Of a stretch of 64,000 nt of DNA, positions 34,658 to 46,518 are shown in pieces; the first letter of the stretch is position 1; the number at the start of each line of letters is the position of its first letter. This DNA comes from Eonycteris spelaea (lineage: Eukaryota > Chordata > Mammalia > Chiroptera > Pteropodidae): positions 558,001 through 622,000 of the forward strand of contig PUFA01000070.1 in the NCBI GenBank assembly GCA_003508835.1, given 5' to 3'. Made by a program: the position numbers and the translations under genes. The notes under the pieces were generated by a model. That model was not told the DNA's origin. It ran no database searches and saw nothing but the letters and a program-made list of their open reading frames with translations.

Positions 34658-34660
34658 CAT

Positions 34661-35425
34661 TCACAAGTGCCAACAATATGTTGGAAATTGTGTAGGCTAA
34701 GTGCTAAGGAAATAATACAAAGAAATCTAGACATGGTATCTGTGCAAGAGCAACTTATAGTCTGGTGAGGAAAATAGACATAACTAAGTGTGATAAATGT
34801 TATAGTCATCACAATATGTACATGGTATAGTAAATATACAAAGAAATGTATCAGGTCTCTGAGGCAGCAGTTGGGCAGGAAGATGGAGAAAGCTTCAGAA
34901 GATGTGACCCTTGAACTGGATCTTGAAAAGTAAGTAGATTTTTTTTTGTTGTTTTTAGGTGGAGATGAGGAAAGATGTTTTAGGTAGAAGCATTAATATG
35001 AGCAAAGATATGGAGATGTGACACAGCTAGTGGTGTTTGGTATATTTATAGCACAAAGTGCAAGCCTTTCTGTGTGTGTGTGTGTGTGTGTGTGTTGTGG
35101 TGTGTGTGTGTGTGTGTGTGTGTGTGATGGGGCAGTAGAGGTGAATGTGGTAGTAAAAAAAGACATTAGAGAAAAAGTGAGAGGTTAGATGGTATAATGC
35201 CAGGCTCTATCCTGAAAGCAATGGGAATAATTGAAAAGTTTTAGACGGGAGAGTAACATAATTAGATTTGGAATTTTGAAAGATCTGGTTAATAATAAAG
35301 TGGAGGGTGGATTAGAGGAGTGTAAAATACTGAAGGCAGTGATGACATTTTGAAGGGTGTTATTTCAAGGAAGGATGATAAGGGCCTAATGGCTGAATTA
35401 AAGGAAGAAGGTGGCATGTTTTAGA
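34661..35425 (-). mobile_element. LINE-2 3' region, long antisense copy
   Basis: 'gtgctaaggaaataatacaa', 'gagcaacttatagtctggtg', 'ccttgaactggatcttgaaa', 'tatcctgaaagcaatgggaa' and 'gagagtaacataattagatt' follow the complement of L2 over ~750 bp, interrupted by a (TG)n tract. Confidence 0.75.
35070..35126. repeat. (TG)n microsatellite
   Basis: About 28 TG units with one internal interruption (tgttgtggtg). It is potentially Z-DNA-forming. Confidence 0.95.
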
Positions 35426-35452
35426 AACATTAAGGAGGTAGTATGTTTTACA

Positions 35453-35746
35453 GGAGTGCTTCCTAAAGTATGATTCCTATACTGGTAACAGTCTGCAAAC
35501 TGTTCATTATCAGTCTGCTATGAGCTAAACACAGAAATTGAGAGTAAAAATTCAGAAACTTCTGTAGTCAGTTAAAGGAGTAATTTTATATGTTAAATAT
35601 AATGAAAAAATTCCGCTTGCATTTTAAGTCTTTGTTTTTTACTTCATTTTTCTAGTAATTAATTTTTATTGTATTTTATAAAAAGTATTGGATCACATGG
35701 GCAGGAAGTACAAAGTGGACCTCATTGCAGTTGGTTGAGAAGCAGC
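35453..35746. mobile_element. possible hAT-like element
   Basis: The left end 'agtgcttcctaaagtatgat' and right end 'ggttgagaagcagc' resemble the (C)AGTGCTTCTCAA terminal repeats of Charlie-type elements. The interior is AT-rich and not recognised. Confidence 0.4.
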
Positions 35747-36651
35747 CATCTACATGACTTGATTATTTGAGTGAATATAGTTGCTTCATTTCTAAACAAT
35801 TCCTGGAGATTCAAGACTGCTGAGAGTTTTGAAGGGTGCCTAGGTTAAAGAAAGGGAGCAAATGAGTTGAACAAATGGCGGGTCTTCCCAAGTTGTCAGT
35901 TCAAAGAGGGTTCAGAGAGGATTGAGTCTTTTATAGATTGAGTTTCTCCCTGCTAGCACATAGGACAGACATATGGGTTAAATCTAGGCTAGGCACTAGA
36001 GGTTTTTGAAATAAAAGACACTATGTGTAGTCTTATACGTATTTGCTGTTGAACCTAATAAATCAAAGCTCTTCATTAAAAGGAGGCTTGCATTACTTTA
36101 ATGTTCAATAGATGGTAAGCTAACACCTGGTAACTTAATATTGATACAAAGCTAATGGTACTAGATTTTAGCCTTGAATATTCTTAAATGATCTAGGAAT
36201 CAACTTGAGAAAAATCACAAAGGAAAAAGCTTGTTAAAAAATTCATTTGGTTCTCTCAATGGGAATAAAAACCATTAGTTATTAGTTTAGGACTCACGCT
36301 GTTGGTTGGAAGTAAAGAATTGCCACTGTGACTGAGGCTTCACTGCTGAGAGTGACAGTTCCCCGAGCTTATTGCCAAACCGAATGAATCCTTATTAACT
36401 TAAAGATTGTTTGATTCCCCCTCCCTCCCCCCCCCACACACTAGGAGAGTAGTTGTGTGAATCTGCCCTGGAAACAGGAAGCTGGCTCTCTGAACCCTTT
36501 CATTCTCAGACTCTTTCCCTAGAATCTTTCCCTTAAATCTTTTCCTGGACAAGGTAGGGTTAGAAAAAAAATATTCTAAAAGATAAATAAACAACTGAGT
36601 AAAGCTAGAGAGCTCTGAGTCTTACCTTCCTACCAAAGTAAAGATGACACG
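35747..36651. other. No recognised feature
   Basis: Nothing nameable. A C-rich run ('cctccctccccccccccaca') lies near 36421. Confidence 0.5.
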
Positions 36652-36820
36652 TAGGGCCGGCTTCATGGACACGTGGTCCGCGCAGTTGCACAGAGTACCG
36701 CACTCAGAGGCTCCCCACTCTTACCTTAACGCTGTTGCCATCTAGAGAGTAATAATTTTTGAAGAAGAGTCACTGCATTTTCATTTTTTACTTGGCCCTC
36801 AAATTATGTAGCTGATCCCA
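36652..36820 (+). mobile_element. short DNA transposon with GGGCCGGCT-type ends
   Basis: It starts 'tagggccggcttcatgga' and ends 'aattatgtagctgatccca', a pair of related inverted ends. The interior ('gtgcagttgcac'-like, 'gtaataatttttgaagaa', 'cactgcattttcatttttta') matches a mammalian repeat I recall but cannot name. The 8 bases on each side do not match. CpG-rich at its left end. Confidence 0.45.
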
Positions 36821-37004
36821 ATAGCCAAAGAGGTGAAAAGGCTTCCAAAGAGGGTTTTGTCTTTTTTCCCTCCCTGCAAGAATGCTCTGGGACAATGCTA
36901 CAAATATACCTTAAAAAGGTTATAGTTTTTTAATTTATCTAGCCAGGCAAGAGTAAACTGAGAACAAAGCCACCACAAATGGTTTATAAATATCCAAGTG
37001 TGCA

Positions 37005-37181
37005 TAACAGCTAACATTTTTATAGTGCTTATCATGTGCCAGGTTTGTGTGTATTGACTCATTTAATCATCATTATATCCCCATTTTACAGTTGATATGA
37101 GGCAGCAGAGAGAACAAGAAAATTACCAAACATCACAAAAATAATTAAGTGGCAGAGCCTAGGTTTAAACCAATATGGCTT
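37005..37181 (-). mobile_element. MIR SINE
   Basis: 'tagtgcttatcatgtgccag', 'gactcatttaatcatcatta', 'tatccccattttacagttga' and 'gtggcagagcctaggtttaa' are a good complement of MIR. Its distal end is the landing site of the 5S retroposon. Confidence 0.85.
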
Positions 37182-37330
37182 CAGAATATATATATATGTT
37201 TTTAAGCTTACGGCACCTGGTCTTCAGGTGGTCTCCCAACCAAGTACTAACCAGGTCCGACACTGCTTAGCTTCCCAGATGAGCCGAGATCGGCATGTTC
37301 AAGGTGGCATGGCAGTAGACCAGAATATAT
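37182..37330 (-). mobile_element. 5S rRNA-derived retroposon, copy 2, with 10-bp target duplication
   Basis: 37204-37320 is a complete complement of 5S rRNA: 'cggcacctggtcttcaggtg', 'gtctcccaaccaagtactaa', 'ccaggtccgacactgcttag' and 'ggtggcatggcagtagac'. It has a short T-rich stretch on the left and exact cagaatatat repeats at 37182-37191 and 37321-37330. The duplication and terminal position show retroposition rather than a tandem rDNA unit. Closer to 5S than copy 1, but still mutated in the middle. Confidence 0.93.
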
Positions 37331-37814
37331 TTTAATGCAATGTTTCTCCTTTCTACAAAATGGAGTAATGACATTGGTTTGCTAAAAGATGCTTTTCAGT
37401 ATTTGTGATTATTCTAGTTAATACTTCTCAATTCAGAGAAACTGATTAACTAGGGCTGTTTAAAGTTCTCAGCCAATGTGCACTTGGAAGCTAATAGTAA
37501 ATTGCAGCACAGAACAAACACGTTCTTTTCTTTGGAACATCAATTACTATTTTATAAAGGGGAAAGAACTAAACATATCAGACTTTAGTGTCTCATGACT
37601 GACATTCAATTTTGACTCAAAAGATTTTAATTATGTTATTAAGCTTATATACTAGTGGCCACATGTTCATCTTTGGAAATTTATTTCTTTTGGGGAATTG
37701 GGGACTTGGCTCATACTTGCTGGATATGTTAAGTGATCCTGTAAAACCATTTTCAAATTGTCTTCTCTTGACTTTATTTTTTAAAATCTTTGTAGGCACC
37801 AGAGCATATTGGCT
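37331..37814. other. No recognised feature
   Basis: Overlapping + and - frames of 60-70 codons near 37612-37824 have no recognisable product. Confidence 0.5.
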
Positions 37815-37985
37815 GAAAGGGTGAACTCTAGCATCCCATGGCTAATTTTCTGGCTCTGGGATTTGCATCTGTACCATGATATTAAAAACATACCTCACAT
37901 GGCTGCCATGAGACTAGGAAGTACATAGCACTTCCTGGAAATGGCTAACACTCAGTACATACGAATAATTGTTTGATTTATGAAC
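37815..37985 (+). mobile_element. MIR SINE fragment
   Basis: 'aattttctggctctgggatt', 'ctgccatgagactaggaagt' and 'aatggctaacactcagtaca' follow a degraded MIR. Confidence 0.5.
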
Positions 37986-37994
37986 ACTGGTATA

Positions 37995-38160
37995 GAATAG
38001 TGCAGTTATATCTTGGGGATATAACTTCTCTGAGCCTCAGTTCTTTCAGCATAAAGTTAATAATATCCATCTCTCAGGGTGTTATATGGATTAAATAAAA
38101 TAATATATGTGAATTTTAGCACAGAGCCTGGCATATAGTTAGGTATTACTAAATTGTAAC
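37995..38160 (+). mobile_element. MIR SINE
   Basis: 'aacttctctgagcctcagtt', 'gtgttatatggattaaataa' and 'cacagagcctggcatatagt' match the MIR core and 3' end. Confidence 0.8.
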
Positions 38161-38759
38161 TTCTATTATTCTATTTCTATTTTCTCTCTGTAATGTAGGT
38201 TTAGGTAATTTCACGGTGAAATTGGGGACCCATTATAAAACCATTTTATTTTTAACATCTTTTCATCTTTTTCTTCTTTTAGGTTGTATTCCATTAGGAG
38301 AATGAGGTAAATATTGGTTTTTACTGTACAGTGACACTTTTCTGTAGTAATTATGATTTTAAAAATAAGCTTTGGAAAGATACATTGGTCTTCTTCCAAT
38401 GGTCTTTTATAAAAGGCTCTTAAGATAATGTATAAAAGAAATAACATTCATTTATTATTAATGCCTTGTATCGTGATTACATCAGCTCAGTCTGGCCATC
38501 GATTAGAGCCCTCACTGATCAAGGAGCAGGCATGGAGGGAAAGCAAAGAGTATGTTTTCTCCTGTCCTCAGGATCTTGCTCCCTCAGTGAAAGCCCTCTT
38601 TCTCTTGTACCTTCAGCTCTTCTCATTTGTTCACCCCTTTCCCACCACCCACCAGTACACTTGGGCCTTTTCCACTTACAAACAAAAACAAAACAAACTT
38701 TCTCCCCCAAATTTGTTGCTCCCTTGAAGTATTGTTTCATCTTTCCTTTTTTTTTTCAC
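38161..38759. other. No recognised feature
   Basis: Two overlapping 99-codon + frames (38428-38765) have no recognisable product and run into pyrimidine-rich sequence. Confidence 0.5.
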
Positions 38760-39010
38760 TGCTAAACTTCTGCTAAAAGAGGTCTTTACTTCCTTGACAT
38801 CTCCCATTCTTTACTCCCTTTTTTCACTCTTTGACCTCTACAACTTTCCAGAAACTGTTTTCTTGAAAGCATTAAGAACCACCTAATCATCAAGGTGTTT
38901 GACCTTTCTTAGTCTTTATTCTTCTTGACCGGTCTGGATGTGTGACACTGTTGAAATTTTAATAATCTCTTAGAATCTGGGATGCTGTTTGTATTGACAT
39001 TTGTGTCTTG
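38760..39010 (+). mobile_element. possible LINE-2 ORF2 fragment
   Basis: 'actgttttcttgaaagcatt' and 'cttattcttcttgaccggtc' echo the L2 'gacctctctgc...ttcttgaaac' region, with heavy decay. Confidence 0.4.
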
Positions 39011-39809
39011 GTTTGCTCATAGAAAATAGCAATGATGCTACTTTGCAGAATATTTTGAGAATAAAATGAGTGTTATTGTTACTATTGTAGCAATCAGTTT
39101 TTTAACTTCATTTATCCCTAAGGCTGAGTCTTCACATCACACAGACAACTCCTATATCTATATTTTTGTTTTGACCTTTCTCTAATGTTCATTATTCCTT
39201 TTTAACGGACTGCTGCACATTTATTTACCCGTCATAATAAATCATGGGTGATTAAAGCTAGAAAAGTTCTTAGATCACTATTAATTTATAGGGAAGGAAA
39301 TGGTGGTGTAGAGAGTAAATTGATTTGAGCCAGGGCTGCTGGGTCAAAAGATGGCTTCAGCTCCCAAATGGGGTTCCAGTGTAACTGGCCTAGATATACA
39401 CTCTTCCTTGACAATGTCCAGTGAAAACAGGGGCCATATCTTCCTGTGTGGTTCTTCTTCAGAGTAAGTGTTTACTATCCTGAAGCACATGCCCAACTTT
39501 CCTTTATGCCTCATTGGTCAGACTTGTAACATGTAATGGCCTTAGACCAATCAGAATTTACTTTTTGAGGCTGAGTCCAGCTTCCTCTGAAGCACATGGC
39601 ACTAAGTTGAGGAGAATGCTGAAACTAAATTTGGTTTTCTCTTAGATAAGAAACTGAGGAAGGTGCAGTCTGAAATAAATGTTGGGCAGGCTCCAACGGT
39701 ATCTACCACTGTCTCACGGTGAGTTAGTGGCAGTGTCACAAATGGACCTCAAGTTTCCTGATCGCTACCCAACCTTCTTTCAGTAATTCTTACTGCCTCT
39801 CAGCATCTG
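39011..39809. other. No recognised feature
   Basis: Mostly unassigned. 39100-39245 may be part of the same L2. Confidence 0.4.
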
Positions 39810-40010
39810 AACCAGACTCAACATGTCCACATCTAACTGATCACCTTACCACCTAGACTTGCCCTTTATGTTTTCTTACATACTAACCATTTTCTTCTAA
39901 AGGTTTGATACTATTTTCTGTATTATCTAACCTTGACTTCTTTCTCTCCCTTGTTTTCCATAATTCACTCTCCAAATCTTATTTAATCTCTTTATTTAAA
40001 ATTTCTTGTT
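39810..40010 (+). mobile_element. possible LINE-2 fragment
   Basis: A pyrimidine-rich L2-like layout ('tgatcaccttaccacctaga', 'cttgacttctttctctccct') is consistent with the same L2 as 38760-39010, interrupted. Confidence 0.35.
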
Positions 40011-40754
40011 TTCATCTTTTCTTTCCTTTATTACTATTATCTGTAGATTACATCTTTATTAGATATGAATTTCTAAAGTTAGAATTCACAGATTTCTTGG
40101 GGCAGATATCCTTTTACCTGAGAAGAATCTCTTGAATAGTCTCTTCTAGATAGATGTAAGGCCAATAGATACCATTGTAAAGGGGAAATTATATAACAGG
40201 TCTTTGTTTTATATTGACAAACACTGCCCTTCTCGGAGGTCATAAAAAAAGAAATGGGTATATTAAATAAGGTACAAGGAGTCTTCTGGGAATTAGTGGC
40301 TAAAACTCTACTACTTTACTTTTTGAAGCTTAATATTATTAGAAAATACTAGATGATTTAAATGGATACAATGAGTCATTTGCAAAGACATCAAATACTT
40401 TGAAGAGAAGCTCACCATAAGAGAAAGGAACAACCTGCTTGATGACCAGGTCATATACCTATAGATTAGAGTAGGACTGGGGAGGGCCGGATCTTGGATG
40501 GTACCTGAGCATTAGTGGGGAGTGTTTTAAAAAAAATACTATATGCGTATGTATGTGTAAGTATATATATGCTAGAACAAAAATCATAAAAATACAGATT
40601 TAAGATTTCAGTACTGAATGACTGGTCTTAACAGCATGTCTAATACTGAAGAGAAGCCATCTTCATTTGCACTCAAGGAAACCTTGCTCAGTGAATGTAG
40701 CAATGAGTAGGGGTCTCATGGTCTATGGGGAAACCCTGGAGTTTGGAATAATAA
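40011..40754. other. No recognised feature
   Basis: Nothing nameable. Confidence 0.5.
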
Positions 40755-42645
40755 TTTCTTTCAACAAGGCAAGAAAAAAGTTATAAAGCATCCAGATTGG
40801 AAAGAAAGAAGTAAAACTCTCTTTATTCATTGATAAACGTGAATCATTTATATAGAAAATACTATAACTCTACAAAAAATTCTTAGAACTCAGTGACTTT
40901 AGCAAGATTGTAGGATACAAGATCATATTTAAAAATCAACGTATAATAAATTGACAATGAATAGACACTGAAATAAAAAAGTATTTAAGATAACACAAAA
41001 TATGAAATATTTGGGGTTAATTGAGAAAAGATGTGAAACATCTGTACATGGAAGCTACAAAATGCTGCAGAAAGAAATTAAAAAGACCAAACTAAAGAGC
41101 TAATTGTGCTTACAGATTGGAAGACTCAATGAGGTTAAGATAACAATTCTCTCTAAATTAATATAATAGATTCAATGAAAATCCTAGCGCGTATTTTCTT
41201 TTTTTTGGTTGAATTGATAAGCTGATTCTAAAATTATAGGGACCTAGAATAACTTAAACAATATAAAATAAAATAACAAATCTGGAGACTTACACTACCT
41301 GACTTCAAGCCTTATTATAACAACACAGTAATCAAGAGAGTGCAATATTGCATCAGGTAGACAATAAATCAAGTGGAACAGAATAGAATTCAGAATAGAC
41401 TACACATGGGTCATTATTTACAGGGTTAAAACAATTCAGTTAAAAGATTATTTTTCAAACAAATGATCATGAAATGATTAGATTTATCTGTAACAAGAAC
41501 AAAAACCCAAACAAAAACTTAAATCCAGACCTTATATCATACACAAAGAAAATTAACACAATATGGATTATAGACCTAAATGTAAAACTGGAAAACTGAA
41601 GAGCCATAGGAGAAAATGTTTGTGATCTGAAATTAGACAAAGGATTTCTTTGATGCAATATCAAAGCACAATCCATAAAAAAAAAAAAAGGTACATTAGA
41701 CATCATCACAATTAAAAACTACTCTTTGAAAGACAAAGCCAAGACTGGGTGAAAATATTGCAAGTCATATATCTAATAAAGGCTTCTATTCAGAAGTATA
41801 AAGAATTCTTAAATCTCAAGATAATAATTTTAAAATGTGCAAAGGATTTAAATTGTTACTTCATCAAAGAAGCTATAAAAGTGACAAATAACATGAAAAA
41901 GTCATTAGTCATTGGGGAAATGCAAATTAAACACAATATGATATCACTATACACTTATTAGAATGTTCAAAATTAAAAAGCAGTACATTGCTAAGTGTTT
42001 GCAAGGATGTGGAACAACTAGAATTCTCATATGCGCGGTGGGAATGCAAAGTGTAAGTTACTTTGGCAAATAGTTTGCATCTATTAGAAAGTAAAACCTA
42101 AACCTACTGTGTGACCTGGTCACTCCACATCTGTATTAAACCAAAAGAAATGAAAGTATATGTCCATACGAAGACTTGTATATTCCATACGAAGACTTGT
42201 ATTCACAGTAGTTTTATTGTAATAGCTCAATGCAAATATCCATCAAAAGATAAATAGATAAACAAATTATGGCACATCCATAACTATGGAATAACCACTC
42301 ATGAGTAAAAAAAGAAACCAAACTATGACACACCCAACACTGTAGACGAATCTCAAAAACTGTACTTGGTGAAAAAGTCAGACTAAGAGTCCATACGTAT
42401 GATTCCATTTATAAAAATTCTGAAAGCAAATTAATTTATAGTGGCATAAAGCAGTTGGCCAATTGCTGAGAGATGAGATTAGAAAAGCTCACAAAGAAAC
42501 TTTTGGGGATTGATATGTTTATTAACTTGATTGTGGTGACAGTCTCATGGGTGTATAACTATGTCAAAAACATACTAAATTTTACACTTTAAACAGGTAC
42601 AGTTAATTGTATGTCAATTATACTTCAATAAATATGTTTAAAAAA
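40755..42645 (+). mobile_element. old L1, ~1.9 kb, 3' ORF2 to 3' end
   Basis: The ORF2 order is clear: 'gcatccagattggaaagaaa', 'gcaagattgtaggatacaag', 'gacttacactacctgacttc', 'ggggaaatgcaaattaaaca' and 'agtatatgtccatacgaaga'. The 3' end is 'gtcaattatacttcaataaa' plus an A-rich tail at about 42643. Frames are all broken; the 80-codon antisense frame at 41467 is a by-product. Confidence 0.9.
42163..42202. repeat. 21-bp tandem duplication inside the L1
   Basis: tccatacgaagacttgtat at 42163-42181 recurs at 42184-42202. Confidence 0.95.
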
Positions 42646-42719
42646 GAGATTCTAATTAGGTAAAAAACAGTAATGAGAAATATTGGTTATACCTAGTGAA
42701 TCTGTATTTCTCCAATTGA

Positions 42720-43100
42720 ATAACTGCTAAACCCAGTGTTTACTCTCCATGACCCGATTTCAGGCTTACATTCCTGTTTTACCTCCCACTGACGTCTTGA
42801 ATTCCAGTCAAAGGAGACTGTTTCTTGAACAGGTGTTACCTTTCTCATGTGTTTCATTAGCCTGGAATGGGCTGCCCACAATCATCTGATGCTCTCTGAA
42901 CTCCCATAATACTTTGTACCTTTCTTTGTGGCACATTACCACATACTTCTTTTAATTATAGCTTGTAAACACATTTTTTACCTCTTCTACAAGGCTGAAA
43001 GTTTTTTGAAGGTAGTGATCCATGTATTTAGTACCCCAATGGTATCTTAGAAAATATCTTGTAAATATTAACTGTATATATACATAATAAATATGCTTAA
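42720..43100 (+). mobile_element. LINE-2 3' region
   Basis: 'cattagcctggaatgggctg', 'cataatactttgtacctttc' and 'ctacaaggctgaaagttttt' follow L2. Confidence 0.65.
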
Positions 43101-44044
43101 CTGAATATTTTTTATCCTGGCCCAAGGATTGAAAATATTTTATTGGGTCTAAAAAATATGCACCTTTTCCTAATTGTGGTATATGCAATCTTCATTTGCA
43201 TAAGATTGGGAAAATATTTTTCAAAGTATTTTCCATAGTAGCTGTTGTAAATACCATTTGTTTTTGATCTCTGGAGACATTTCTCTATAAGTAACAGAAA
43301 CTATTGTTCATAGAAGATTTGTAATTGTTTAATGGTTTCCCTCATAATATGTACTCTCGTGTCTTGAGCAAAAATGACATAAAGATTCAATGATTATATT
43401 ATAGAGGAAATAACAAAAGTCTGTTTCTGGAACATTTCTTTGTATACTGTGACGCTATGTCAAAATAATGAAACCCTAGCTCTATCTAAGAAAAGGCTGA
43501 TTTTAAAATATAAGAATAATTTGTTGCAAAGTTAAGGTGAACAAGAACTGGCTAAGAGAGTTTTATTTCAGTTTCAAATATCTGACAAAATTAGGAAATT
43601 GGATAAAAGGAGTTTAGAAATTATACTGGATGAAAATGTACTATGTTTTGATTTGTTTCCAATGTGAAAGCATCTATTTCCCCACAAGAGAGGGATTGTA
43701 ATGGTCTCAAATCTAATAGAAGTGCTCATTTCCAGGGGTATTGTAGTTTTGAAATGGGTTTGTTTGAGGATTCTGGGTCTGATTTTCATATTATTAAGCT
43801 CTGAAATTACAGAAGACTTCCAAAGTAATCTTTGAGCCTTAGAATGGCCTCATGGTGCACTGTGAGCTTGTTGTGTACAAAGTTTGGAGAGGCTTGTTTG
43901 CAACACAATCCTCCTTTCTGTAACAACTGGCGCTGTATCTTAGCTCTTGCTTTTCCCATGGACCTGGTTTCTTCCTGCACTCAGGGTCAGAGCTCAGCCT
44001 GGGTGCTGGAGCAGTTGTCACTGAAGGTTTCTAAAGCAGATACT
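43101..44044. other. No recognised feature
   Basis: AT-rich to 43830. A 92-codon + frame (43832-44110) then runs into the MIR and shows no known domain. Confidence 0.5.
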
Positions 44045-44255
44045 AGGGCAGAGGTGACGGCTCAGAGTTTGGAGGCAGACCTAGGTTTGAATCCCTCTTC
44101 CATCGCATAAAAGCTCTGTGCCCTGACCCTGTTATCTAGCTTTCCAACCCTCAATTTCCTCATCTGCCAAAAAGGTACCATGAATATCAAAAGCTTACCA
44201 TGGTGCCTGGTACAGAGAAACATACTTGACATGTGTTCTATGAATATTATTAGCA
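44045..44255 (+). mobile_element. MIR SINE
   Basis: 'gcagacctaggtttgaatcc', 'ccctcaatttcctcatctgc' and 'accatggtgcctggtacaga' match MIR through most of its length. Confidence 0.85.
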
Positions 44256-45029
44256 ACCAGAAATTACCTTAGTTTTATTTTAAGAAAATAGCCTTATTCC
44301 AGCAAGGATAATTTTTAAAAATGATAATGTGCATGGGGACATTTTCTTAGAAATATTTCTAGAGGATATTTGGTGGTTGTGTATCTAGTTTAAAAGTCCT
44401 GCCCAACCATGCCCCCAAATAAACAATATCAGTGCTCCAAATAGATACCCAAATGGTGTTATAGAACCCCAGATATTGCCCACTCAATTCATTGTGGGCA
44501 GGAAGAGAGTATTTTCAAGGAGAGGAAAGAAGACCATAATTGGTTAAAAATAGAATTCTCCTAGTCTTCCCTCTGCCACTTTCACCCTTCATTTTTCCAT
44601 CCACCCCATTTCCTAAAGTCCTCTTATCATCTCTTTTCATTTTCCCCTCTTCTTTCTGTACTTTAGAAATGGTACACATTATGAAAGAGAAAATACTTGA
44701 CACATCCCCAGAAAGTCAATGGTGGGGGTAATGCATTTTTAATCCTGAACACCTGGCTCCTTTTATTTGGCTGCCAGAATGAGAAGGTTTTTTTGATTAT
44801 TTCAAAAAAGTCCTCATGCTGGTCTCACAAATGACTAAAAAGGTTAATAAATTTCAGAAGCTGCCTGGTAATCCAGGGAGATAGAACTCTGCAAACACAG
44901 ACTCTTTTTTTTTCTTGAATCTGACATATGAAAAGCTACCCCTCTTCCCACGCTCGAAGTATTTATCCAGGCTTTAAACACCAAGTAGCAAGAGCGCGGC
45001 GGGAGCGAACAATAATCATGGGTCTTCTT
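44256..45029. other. No recognised feature; small CpG cluster at 44951-45006
   Basis: Mostly ordinary AT-rich DNA. Six CpGs fall within about 55 bp near its end ('acgctcgaag' ... 'agagcgcggcgggagcgaac'). Confidence 0.5.
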
Positions 45030-45130
45030 TGTAGAGGGAATCTCACACACATTACCTCACTTAGCTTTCATGATAGTCCTGTGGGGAAGCATCACAGTTT
45101 CCATATTTCATAGGTGAGGCATAAGGGACT
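45030..45130 (-). mobile_element. MIR SINE fragment
   Basis: 'ctcacacacattacctcact', 'cctgtggggaagcatcacag' and 'tttcataggtgaggca' are the complement of the MIR core. Confidence 0.65.
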
Positions 45131-45604
45131 TCAATGGGCCCCATCAGGGAAAGACTCACTCCAGTGCGTTTTCTCTAAGCACTGGAGACACCTTGCAAGA
45201 ATTAGCCATTTTCTCCAGTTTGATCCCCTCATCCCTGGTGGTGGCACCATGCTGCAATACTTTGCTACAAGTGCCTCTTTGCTCACCATGTAGTGTCAGT
45301 TATGCAAGATGTAGCTCCCCATTCCAACCACCCTCTGTGGACAGCCAACTCTTGGGACCATGGCCAAGTGCAAGGGGCTGCAGAACTATATCCCCTCCCC
45401 AGCAGCACAAACCATAATATCCATCCCCAGATCTTTTTTCCTAGCTCTGATTATAGAGGCAGGTCTGGACTCTCTTGTATTGGCTGGGTGGTGGAGGTGG
45501 AGCGTAAGAGAGTTAAGCCCAGTTCTCGGAACTGGTACCTCTTCAGTAAACCCTGCAGGGCAGTGGGAGGGTACTTGTGATTTCAGTCTTCAGTTACATT
45601 TCTG
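45131..45604. other. No recognised feature
   Basis: Moderately GC-rich, with overlapping + frames of 74-95 codons (45193-45605) and no recognisable product. Confidence 0.45.
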
Positions 45605-45990
45605 AGACAAATGAGAGCATCCTTTACACATAGGTGATCAACTTTATTCTTTAAAACAACTCTATGAGGAAGGTTCAGTGTTGATCCCAGGTAGCATGGT
45701 GATTATAAACAAACATGGCTGGGTTTGAATCACAGCTCTTATGCTGTTAATGTGAAGTTCAAACAACTAATCTATGTGATTTTTACCTTCCTCTGCCTCA
45801 ATTCCTCTCTGTGTGATAGGAAGAGTAATAGTACCTACTTTATACAGTTGTGAAAAGCAAATGAGATGGCCTACATGGTAGTAAGTGATCTCTAAGTGTT
45901 CACTTTTGTTATTTTTATTTTTCCAATAAGGAAACTAACATTTGGATAGTTTAGATAAGTGCCCAATGTCACACAGCTAAAAGGTATTTT
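45605..45990 (-). mobile_element. MIR (-) interrupted by a MIR (+)
   Basis: An antisense MIR starts at 45605-45680 ('ctttaaaacaactctatgag', 'gaagg') and resumes at 45915-45990 ('aataaggaaactaacatttg', 'gcccaatgtcacacagctaa'). Between them, 45685-45905 is a sense MIR ('catggctgggtttgaatcac', 'ctctgcctcaattcctctct', 'gatggcctacatggtagtaa'). Confidence 0.75.
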
Positions 45991-46514
45991 CCAAAATCCA
46001 TACTCTTAGCCATTCTTGTATGGCAGTGAGTCTAAGCTTTTTTCACATCCTCGCACACATGGAAAATGATATTCCTCATATGTTTTGGGAGAATAAATGG
46101 GACAGCTTGAGGCTTGAGGTGATTAGTTTGGGGGACTTTAGTCTCTCCTTCTGGTCACCAGAGGATAGGAGATGCCTATCCAGGCCAAGAATATCAGCTA
46201 AATCTTCCTGGAAAATGCTATCTTAGGTGTAGCTTGAAGGGTTAGTAAGTTTAGTAGTGAAAGAAGGGTGTGATAATAGGTAAGAGACACTGCTTAACTT
46301 TCTCTCTGAATAACGAAGATCAGTGAATATCTATTTGTGAGGATACTTAAAAACTAAATGATAGAATATATCTGGAAAAGACTTTGTAAAATGTGATATC
46401 AATTTTAGCTGTTACAATTCTTAAGGAAAATGGATAAAATATTTGAAATCATAGTGGTTGCAGAGATGAAACACTTACTAAATTCACTGGGAAAGTTACA
46501 GCTTTAATTGGAAC
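45991..46514. other. No recognised feature
   Basis: Nothing nameable. Confidence 0.5.
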
Positions 46515-46518
46515 TTCA

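Noticed and set aside
34393..34695. 100-codon + frame rich in Phe, Leu, Pro and Ser
   Set aside because: It is the translation of the (TTCC)n tract; no gene signals.
36652..36820. Equine ERE SINE, suggested by the GGCCGGC start
   Set aside because: The interior and the inverted right end do not follow a tRNA-derived SINE and there is no A-rich tail.
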